A stretch of 64,000 nt of DNA from NCBI GenBank assembly GCA_025617745.1, contig CM046869.1, positions 11,179,168 through 11,243,167 on the forward strand, given 5' to 3'. The stretch's first letter is position 1. Each line of letters starts with the position of its first letter. The notes beneath the pieces were generated by a model. It saw nothing but the letters and a program-made list of their open reading frames with translations. It searched no databases and was not told where the DNA came from. This document shows, one piece after another, positions 61,101-64,000 of this stretch. The translations under genes and the position numbers were made by a program. Source of the stretch: Heliocidaris erythrogramma. Lineage: Eukaryota; Echinodermata; Echinoidea; Camarodonta; Echinometridae.

Positions 61101-61463
61101 TAAAAATCATACCATTAAAAAGATATATATAAATTTCTTTGTTGAGAGGGCTTGGCTGAGTAAGAGGGTATTACGCATGACACTAAAAGTCTGACATGTA
61201 GATCAGGAATCAGTCATTCATTTTACATGTATCTTTCCTTAATGTAGGCAAGTAAGATGCCGAGTTTGTTTAGAATAGTTGCTTAGGTAAACAATTTTTG
61301 CTTTCCATTTGTAGTTCCAGTGGATCACCCTTGTTCACACAGCTCACTTTTTAACACTGTATTTCCTTGTATAGATTGCTGTTTGTGGGAACAAGGTCGA
61401 GTCCATGACAGTGTTAAGACCATCTACTAGAATCCCATACAGAGCGCTCTGCCCTGACCATCG
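28288..61463 (+). CDS. EHMT: EHMT (G9a/GLP) histone H3K9 methyltransferase, N-terminal half
   Basis: Six exons join in phase: 28288-28305 (MATNEK), 51696-53034, 55876-55983, 60076-60137, 60708-60803 and 61375-61463. This gives about 570 codons, ending two bases into an Arg codon at a GTAAGT donor. Exons 5 and 6 read [16 protein letters not shown] and [18 protein letters not shown]...LCPDHR. They align with the cysteine-rich block before the ankyrin repeats of vertebrate EHMT1/2 (PLCSCRME...MRPSNKAP...LCEDHRGRM). The protein mono- and dimethylates H3K9 in the nucleus. The remaining Cys-rich, ankyrin and SET exons lie beyond the window. The first intron is ~23.4 kb and holds a Penelope-like element. 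The exon 1 assignment rests on phase, start context and the NRF1 site, so another first exon is possible. Confidence is high for exons 5-6, good for exon 2, moderate for exon 1. Confidence 0.8.
28306..30542. other. EHMT intron 1, proximal part
   Basis: 28450-28700 is GC-richer with an open 60-codon frame ([13 protein letters not shown]...), preceded by a TTTAATCAG acceptor-like site. It could be an alternative exon or a non-coding transcript, but is not recognised. 29470-29700 is another GC-richer patch with GCTATAGCTATAGC and ACGTACGCGCGC. The rest is AT-rich with C runs near 29960. Confidence 0.4.
30543..30877 (-). mobile_element. tRNA-derived SINE, family S1, minus strand
   Basis: Read on the minus strand, it has a head with GTCGTAGTCGAGTGGTT and GGGTTCGAACCC, the core with CACCCAGGTGTTAAATGGGT, the GCTCCCCAGAGGAGTGGAGAA segment and an ATT tail. 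It has the same tRNA head as the 24.07 kb copy. Confidence 0.8.
31657..31791. mobile_element. Palindromic MITE with CCAAT box, copy 1
   Basis: The ends CCTGTTTCATAAAACT and AGTTTTATGAAACAGG are inverted. The middle has GCTCTCAGCCAATCAGATTC followed by AAGGATTTCAGTAG. The same core occurs at 48.4 and 48.6 kb. Confidence 0.75.
31792..34093. other. EHMT intron 1, no gene seen
   Basis: Plain AT-rich intron. 32900-32925 has a C run then an A run. Short ORFs (for example 32087-32344) have no recognisable domain and no splice support. Confidence 0.45.
34094..34836. repeat. Unit bounded by inverted GGTACCCCGGTGTA
   Basis: GGTACCCCGGTGTA at 34094-34107 is exactly complementary to 34823-34836. Just inside the right end is a further GGTACCCCGGGGTAC palindrome. 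The interior includes a GC-richer stretch with GCTAGC and GTGCATGCAC palindromes. It may be a MITE, but no target duplication is visible. Confidence 0.45.
34837..37723. other. EHMT intron 1, no gene seen
   Basis: AT-rich intronic DNA with several TACATGTA octamers and T runs (36006-36017, 37517-37541). No exon-like sequence. Confidence 0.45.
37724..38045. repeat. Penelope-type terminal remnants
   Basis: CTGAAGAAGCTTGC...GCAAGC (37797-37825 region, a short hairpin) on the plus strand and CTGAAGAAGACGCC on the minus strand (about 38023-38036) resemble the conserved terminal phrase of Penelope-like elements. An (AT)n tract lies between them. There is no ORF, so they are probably fragments of separate insertions. 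Confidence 0.4.
39464..41583 (+). pseudogene. Broken Penelope-like RT and GIY-YIG ORF
   Basis: 39464-40336 encodes RT blocks in order: [30 protein letters not shown], the motif A region [15 protein letters not shown] and the motif B region [18 protein letters not shown] frameshift in a C run near 40327-40333 ends the frame. The next frame reads [12 protein letters not shown], where YIDD is expected, so the second catalytic Asp is lost, and a stop follows near 40478. After a ~450 bp interruption, the GIY-YIG part reads VVYLIPC...[16 protein letters not shown], preceded by a CICPF zinc-knuckle-like segment and followed by [10 protein letters not shown]. The usual His after RMNN appears to be Thr. 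The 5' end also seems frameshifted near 39490 (KGLN in another frame). It is an inactive copy. Confidence 0.8.
40510..40965. other. Interruption of the Penelope ORF bounded by an 18 bp inverted repeat
   Basis: AAAGACCTCAGCCTGACC at 40510-40527 is exactly complementary to 40948-40965. The left copy is in the RT reading context (YIKDLSLT). Coding similarity resumes right of the second copy ([13 protein letters not shown]-like, shifted). The intervening ~420 bp matches no Penelope domain. Confidence 0.65.
42545..42601. repeat. Perfect 57 bp palindrome
   Basis: The 28 bases 42545-42572 are exactly complementary to 42574-42601 around a single C. The core is CCGTAGAGATG. TA repeats flank both sides (42458-42497, 42599-42625). 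Confidence 0.95.
42942..43693. repeat. Unit with ~83 bp inverted arms
   Basis: 42942-43023 and 43611-43693 are inverted copies sharing CTCCTTGAGGATG, CCACACATGCC and TCTCCAATGG. Near 42630 and 42820 the phrase AAAATTATT(T/C)ATACCC occurs twice, a common Tc1/mariner-type terminal phrase. No transposase seen. Confidence 0.6.
43747..43955. repeat. C runs and (AAAT)n low complexity
   Basis: A C run near 43756-43771, another C-rich run near 43876-43898, then A-rich (AAAT)n to about 43945. Minus-strand ORFs here are artefacts. Confidence 0.9.
44455..45075. repeat. Tandem plus inverted duplication
   Basis: 44455-44700 and about 44700-44925 are direct copies sharing TTATCTAAATTTTAACATTT, TTTCGATCGCAATGCAGCGA and GGTAGTTTC. 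44950-45060 repeats part of the unit in inverted orientation (GCTATGATCATGATATCAGG). Confidence 0.7.
45076..48401. other. EHMT intron 1, no gene seen
   Basis: AT-rich intron. 45239-45251 is a run of ACATGT palindromes. There is a C run near 45895-45909 and a G run near 46549-46559. 47260-47280 is (TG)n. The ORFs at 45363-45701 and 47056-47388 show no domain. Confidence 0.45.
48402..48541. mobile_element. Palindromic MITE with CCAAT box, copy 2
   Basis: It starts GGGGGGCGTTTCATCAAGTG and ends AAGTTTTATGAAACAGGGCC. The internal GCTCTCAGCCAATCAGATGC and AAGGATTTCAGTAGCTTATA are nearly identical to copy 3. Confidence 0.75.
48621..48765. mobile_element. Palindromic MITE with CCAAT box, copy 3
   Basis: It starts TCCTGGGGGGTGTTTCATCA and ends TGAAGAAACGCTCCCCAGG, with the same CCAAT-containing core as copy 2, 80 bp downstream of it. 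Confidence 0.75.
49099..49145. repeat. C run followed by (CT)n
   Basis: About 13 Cs followed directly by about 17 CT units. Confidence 0.95.
49530..50265. mobile_element. Foldback element, family FB1, copy 3
   Basis: Left GAAGCAGAAAAATCAC ... AAGAAAGTTATTAATTTTTT and right AAAATTAATAACTTTCTTAA ... TTATTTTTCTGCTTCTATTA are inverted. A second inner pair is CATAACTTGAACGAAGTTAT and TTGGTTCAAGTTATGAGG. Confidence 0.65.
50814..51161. mobile_element. MITE with TTGAGTTCTGG termini, copy 1
   Basis: TTGAGTTCTGG at the left and CCAGAACTCAA at the right are inverted. The interior (GAAAGAAACTG, GCACACAGAAATG, GGGACTGCACACACATG, AATGAGAAAGCTCACAAAT) matches the unit at 61.5 kb in direct orientation. Confidence 0.7.
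51696..53034 (+). CDS. EHMT: EHMT exon 2: disordered N-terminal region with histone-mimic motifs
   Basis: The acceptor is TTAATTCAG/GGAGAAG and the donor TCTG/GTTAGT. About 446 codons, Lys/Glu/Ser/Ala-rich and mostly disordered. Visible segments by predicted residue: 82-88 RRSARKG; about 176-192 a basic stretch with [13 protein letters not shown], an H3K9/K27-like ARKS motif; directly after it a strongly acidic run ([11 protein letters not shown], about 196-206); then Ser-rich linkers. The C-terminal end is basic with [10 protein letters not shown] and RRKRQKN, probably a nuclear localisation signal. In vertebrate G9a/GLP an ARKT motif in the same N-terminal region is automethylated and bound by HP1-type chromodomains, followed by an acidic tract; the order here matches. 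Minus-strand ORFs over this exon are shadows. Confidence 0.8.
53957..55185. mobile_element. Foldback element, family FB1, copy 4 (interrupted)
   Basis: Ends TTTTAAAAGGAAATTCCACC and AGGGTGCGGACTTCCCTTTA are inverted. Arms contain AAGAAATAAGAAAGTTATGA on the left and TCATAACTTTCTTATTTCTT on the right, and TTGGGAACTCCGTGACG paired with GGAGTTGCCAATTTG. A second element (54195-54869) is inserted in its centre. Confidence 0.65.
54195..54869. mobile_element. Nested MITE with ~38 bp terminal inverted repeats
   Basis: Left end ATATGTGACTAGGCACCAC... and right end ...GTGGTGCCTGGTCACATAT are inverted over about 38 bp with one mismatch, including CCACCAAAAAGTCGC. It lies inside FB1 copy 4, so it inserted later. 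Confidence 0.75.
55876..55983 (+). CDS. EHMT: EHMT exon 3
   Basis: The acceptor is CTTCTTGTAG and the donor GAG/GTGATT. Phase 1 on both sides. It encodes [20 protein letters not shown] then [16 protein letters not shown]. The mixed Ser/Glu then basic composition fits the spacer between the acidic tract and the Cys-rich block. The upstream and downstream phases agree. Confidence 0.65.
56485..58018. repeat. 1.5 kb foldback element with ~340 bp inner arms
   Basis: Outer ends TATCGCATATATCCGATAT (56490) and ATATCGGCTATATGCGATA (58014) are inverted and continue as GATATCAGCTATCGATA. Inner arms about 56665-57005 and 57245-57595 are inverted over ~340 bp (shared ATGCATCAACATTGGATATA, CGATTTGACTTTATTTCGGT). 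There is no transposase. The 207-codon ORF across the left arm is not conserved on the right and is judged spurious. Confidence 0.8.
58145..59899. mobile_element. Harbinger-like non-autonomous element containing a 161 bp array
   Basis: TACCCCCGCC (58145-58154) and GGCGGGGGTA (59890-59899) are perfect 10 bp terminal inverted repeats. TTA immediately precedes the first (58142-58144) and follows the second (59900-59902), a 3 bp target duplication typical of PIF/Harbinger. Short unique ends flank the tandem array. There is no transposase. Confidence 0.6.
58217..59872 (+). repeat. Ten-copy 161 bp tandem array, one RFX X-box per unit
   Basis: Units repeat with exact 161 bp spacing and very few substitutions. 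Each contains GTTGCCATGGTAAC, which fits the X-box consensus GTNRCC(0-3N)RGYAAC. Sites start at 58334, 58495, 58656, 58817, 58978, 59139, 59300, 59461, 59622 and 59783. 161 is not a multiple of 3, so the short ORFs in each unit are not a protein repeat. Confidence 0.9.
60076..60137 (+). CDS. EHMT: EHMT exon 4
   Basis: The acceptor is TCTCTTTTAG and the donor GG/GTGAGT. It enters in phase 1 and leaves in phase 0, encoding [21 protein letters not shown]. No named domain; its place is fixed by phase between exons 3 and 5. Confidence 0.7.
60708..60803 (+). CDS. EHMT: EHMT exon 5: start of cysteine-rich region
   Basis: The acceptor is GCTTTTTAG and the donor AAT/GTAAGT. 32 codons, [15 protein letters not shown]... 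with a further Cys before EALEVVKGN. It matches the PLCSCRME segment that opens the EHMT Cys-rich, zinc-binding-like block. Confidence 0.88.
61375..61463 (+). CDS. EHMT: EHMT exon 6: cysteine-rich region continued
   Basis: The acceptor is CCTTGTATAG and the donor CG/GTAAGT. It encodes [19 protein letters not shown] then [11 protein letters not shown], matching ...RCTNSVVKYELMRPSNKAP...LCEDHR of EHMT1. The next exon, expected to encode the HQCCPGCGYFC-type part, is not found before 64000. Confidence 0.88.
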
Positions 61464-61508
61464 GTAAGTCATTTTGTGTCTCAATGAAACTGGCTCATTA
61501 AAGATAAA

Positions 61509-61867
61509 GTTGAGTTCTGGTCATGCGATTACATTGTGAAAGAAACTGTTTCAGAGCAATTGGGAAAGGTTGATAATATATTACATCAAAATTGGTGTAT
61601 GCTGGAAGATCCTGGAATCACCAACATGAGAAGAAGTTGGCTCAATCCTGCTGAGAGTCACATGCACCGCACACAGAAATGTGTTTATGGGACTGCACAC
61701 ACATGATTGGCCCGAACATTTCAGCTGTTTCTTGTAATATTTTGAATGCGAGTGCATTTGTAGTGCAATCCTTATCAGGGGACATTTCTGCTATGATAAT
61801 CTTCCAAATTGACATAAGGAGAATGAGAAAGCTCACAAATAATTTTTTCCCTTTCCCAGAACTCAAC
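61509..61867. mobile_element. MITE with GTTGAGTTCTGG termini, copy 2
   Basis: 12 bp perfect terminal inverted repeats (61509-61520, 61856-61867). The interior is a diverged direct copy of 50814-51161. It inserted only 45 bp after EHMT exon 6. Confidence 0.75.
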
Positions 61868-62212
61868 CTTCTCTGCAAATGCAATTCAAAGTGCTATGTT
61901 TTTCTGTCATGAGGATGCTGAAAGTTCCTTGTTGCTTTAAGCCGATAGTGACATGGCACTGGTTTTACAGGAAGTGAAATGTTTTTTCTCTATGCCATGT
62001 TGATATTTGATATGGTCACAGGCCAAGAAGTATTGACTGTCTAACGGGTCATTTTGAGTCAATTTAAATTTGACACCCATTGTCTTGTACATCTTCTAGT
62101 TCACAATGTGATAGGATAAATGTAGCCAAGCTGATGATTATTTCATGTGGGCCATAGCTCAGAAGGTCTTCTGTCCAGATTTTACATTTTGAATGTAATA
62201 TTTTTCTTCACT
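61868..62212. other. EHMT intron 6, no gene seen
   Basis: Plain intronic sequence. No Cys-rich continuation exon was found here. Confidence 0.5.
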
Positions 62213-62231
62213 AGAGATATATATATGTATA

Positions 62232-62271
<40 letters not shown>
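62213..62271. repeat. (TA)n microsatellite
   Basis: About 59 bp of TA with two interruptions. Confidence 0.95.
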
Positions 62272-62273
<2 letters not shown>

Positions 62274-62389
62274 GCACACTAACACATGGTTCTATTTGCT
62301 ACTCCGAGTTTCATGCTTTTAATAGCAATCTTCAGGCAAAATGTACTTTAATTCCAATGAACAATCCTTTTTTACCCTCATCTCGCGTA

Positions 62390-62580
62390 TAGCGCGCAGT
62401 GCAAGTTTCCATGGTAAGCGCGTAATACAAGTCTCCATGGTAAGCGCGCAATTCCGCGTATAGCGCGCAGTGCAAGTTTCCATGGTAAGCGCGCAATACA
62501 AGTCTCCATTGGTAAGCGCGCAATTCAAGTCTCCATGACAAGCGCGCAATGCCTTGTCAAATTCCATAGCAAGCACGTAA
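62390..62580. repeat. GCGCGC minisatellite, ~28 bp units
   Basis: About seven imperfect units of the form AAGTCTCCATGGTAAGCGCG with AATACA or AATTC. Two units carry the variant GTATAGCGCGCAGTGC. It is strikingly CpG-rich for this window. Confidence 0.85.
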
Positions 62581-62780
62581 TAGGTCAGTCAAGAAAATGT
62601 TGATTTAGCAAACGCTGGGGGCGTTAATCCCAAATCCGCTAGGCAGATCAGAGAAAATAGAAAGTAATGAAAGTAATGCAAAATACGTGGGATATAGAGT
62701 AAATATGTTGAATAAAAAGAAAAAAAAAAAGAAAAAGAAAAAGAAAAAGAAAAAATGAAAAAAAGAAAATTCAAGAGTCT

Positions 62781-64000
62781 CTACGTGTATTCTCTCGCAA
62801 ATTTGGCTAAGTAGAACTTGTTCTCGTGCCTGCATTTCGATACGATTTCCGGCCTCTTGTTCAGCAGCTTCCTCTTGTCCGCGGTCAGGATAAGGAGTTT
62901 CTCCGTAAGGCACAGGTCGCATCGCTTTAAAACGTTGGTGTAAGACCTCGCGTGTTTGGCGATCTTCCATGAGATGGTATACGGGGTGCCTGCCTCTTTG
63001 AGGTCCCATATGTATTTAGAGAGTTCGGTGGTACTCCTGCGATTCTCGTTGCGGAATGAATGCAGATGGTTCGCGTACCTCAGCTTGAATTGGGGCTCCG
63101 AAAGGCCAATGTAGGTCATTGTGTTGTCCTGCGTTGAAACATCCGCCTGGTACACAATGTTGGTGGCCAGGCAGTTCTCTTGGAGTGGACAATCATTCTT
63201 AGCCCTGCAGTTGCACGCTCTATACTCTGGTTCATCCGTCTTCTGCTTCACCAAAATACGCGTGTTATGGGCCTTGATGACGCTGGAGAAGTTGGGCATA
63301 CAGCTGTAACTGACCTTTACTGTGTTCCTATTGAATATTTTGTGTAACTTAGATCCCCTCGGAAAATGTCTGTCTATCATCTGAAGAAATGTGCCTCCAA
63401 TGTTCGACGAAACGCTTTTGCTCCACGGCGGGTTAAACCAAGTAATGTTCCGCCTTCTGTTCCCTCGTCTTCCTGCAGGTCTCTGGTTCATGTAAGTCAG
63501 GCCTTCGGTATACCCACTGCTCTTCAATGCATTGTCGTACGTTGGTGCCGCCCTGTCAAATGCCTCTTCACTGGCGGATATGTCTGATATCCGTCTACTT
63601 ATCGATGCCGGGAGATTCTTGATGATCGTAGGCGGGTGGTTTGACTGCCGGTCAATGTATACTGGGTTGTCGTTCGGCTTCCGGTATGGGGAGTATTCTC
63701 CGTTGTTCAGGTTCATCGTGATATCAAGAAAATTCACGATTTTCAAGTTACAGTTTATTGTGATCTTCAGACCAAACTTCTGGAATGTGCCGATCATTTT
63801 CTTTCTGATGCAGTCTGCTTCTCTGCTGGGGATGTTTTTGAATACGGCGAGACCGTCATCCCTGTACAGTCCAATGCTTCCGTTTCTGTGTTCCTTTGAC
63901 AGTGTATCGAGGATGAACAGACCAACGAGCTCGCAGATTTCAGCGCCGTCAAAGCTCCCCATTGTGACGTCGAATAGGCTGTTGCTTTCCTTCTTTCTCC
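62781..64000 (-). CDS. Retroelement RT plus GIY-YIG polyprotein, partial (Penelope-related)
   Basis: The frame is open from the window edge to the stop at 62781, so the 5' end is missing. In order: FDVTMGSFDGAEICELVG, then RT motif C as LYRDDGLAVF (YRDD in place of YIDD), FGLKITINCNLKIVNFLD, and KPNDNPVYIDRQSNHPP. A basic stretch (GRRGNRRRNITWFNPPWSKS) follows, then CNCRAKNDCPLQENC. The C-terminal GIY-YIG-type nuclease reads NIVYQADV...TYIGLSEPQFKLRYANHLHSF...ELSKYIW, then CDLCLTEK. The frame is uninterrupted over ~400 codons, suggesting a young copy. RT followed by GIY-YIG is the Penelope-like arrangement, but the sequence is very different from the 39-41 kb copy and belongs to another lineage. 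It lies antisense in an EHMT intron. Confidence 0.75.
   Translation of the reverse strand, partial: RKKESNSLFDVTMGSFDGAEICELVGLFILDTLSKEHRNGSIGLYRDDGLAVFKNIPSREADCIRKKMIGTFQKFGLKITINCNLKIVNFLDITMNLNNGEYSPYRKPNDNPVYIDRQSNHPPTIIKNLPASISRRISDISASEEAFDRAAPTYDNALKSSGYTEGLTYMNQRPAGRRGNRRRNITWFNPPWSKSVSSNIGGTFLQMIDRHFPRGSKLHKIFNRNTVKVSYSCMPNFSSVIKAHNTRILVKQKTDEPEYRACNCRAKNDCPLQENCLATNIVYQADVSTQDNTMTYIGLSEPQFKLRYANHLHSFRNENRRSTTELSKYIWDLKEAGTPYTISWKIAKHARSYTNVLKRCDLCLTEKLLILTADKRKLLNKRPEIVSKCRHENKFYLAKFAREYT

Overview
The window is animal nuclear DNA: AT-rich, with short exons bounded by GT...AG introns, class II tRNA genes, tRNA-derived SINEs, Penelope-like retroelements, and many foldback or MITE-type repeats. 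The SINE type (tRNA head, shared core, ATT tail), frequent long C/G homopolymers, the common octamer TACATGTA and divergence from vertebrate orthologues suggest a marine invertebrate deuterostome, most likely an echinoderm such as a sea urchin. The species cannot be fixed from the sequence alone.

Layout: (1) 1-3073 (+) holds the last three exons of an Egalitarian/EXD1-like DEDDy 3'-5' exonuclease gene (copy A). (2) 8314-18136 (+) holds a second, tandemly duplicated copy (copy B) with six exons and all four DEDDy acidic residues. Copy A ends at a TAG where copy B has CAG, and a homologous tail continues in frame behind that stop. (3) 18137-28250 has no convincing protein gene. It holds microsatellites, three tandem ~0.57 kb units each with a tRNA-Ser(CGA) gene, two SINEs, one MITE and a hairpin repeat. 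(4) 28288-61463 (+) holds the 5' half of a G9a/GLP (EHMT) H3K9 methyltransferase gene. A tiny first exon lies in a TISU-like start beside an NRF1-type palindrome. A ~23.4 kb first intron is full of repeats. A large exon carries two H3-tail-like ARK motifs, and further exons lead into the cysteine-rich region. Ankyrin and SET exons would lie beyond the right edge. (5) 62781-64000 (-) is a partial retroelement ORF (reverse transcriptase plus GIY-YIG endonuclease) that runs off the window.

The introns are rich in mobile DNA. Intron 1 of EHMT contains a ~4 kb Penelope-like element with inverted ~410 bp flanks and a broken ORF. Intron 3 contains a 1.5 kb foldback element, then a Harbinger-like element (10 bp terminal inverted repeats, TTA duplication) whose interior is a ten-copy 161 bp tandem array. 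Every unit carries a perfect RFX X-box palindrome. At least four copies of one foldback family, three CCAAT-containing palindromic MITEs and two copies of another MITE are dispersed through the window.

No operon-like logic applies. The two exonuclease copies are a local duplication, and EHMT is an independent chromatin gene. Exon calls rest on frame and phase consistency, splice consensus and recalled family similarity; no search was run.
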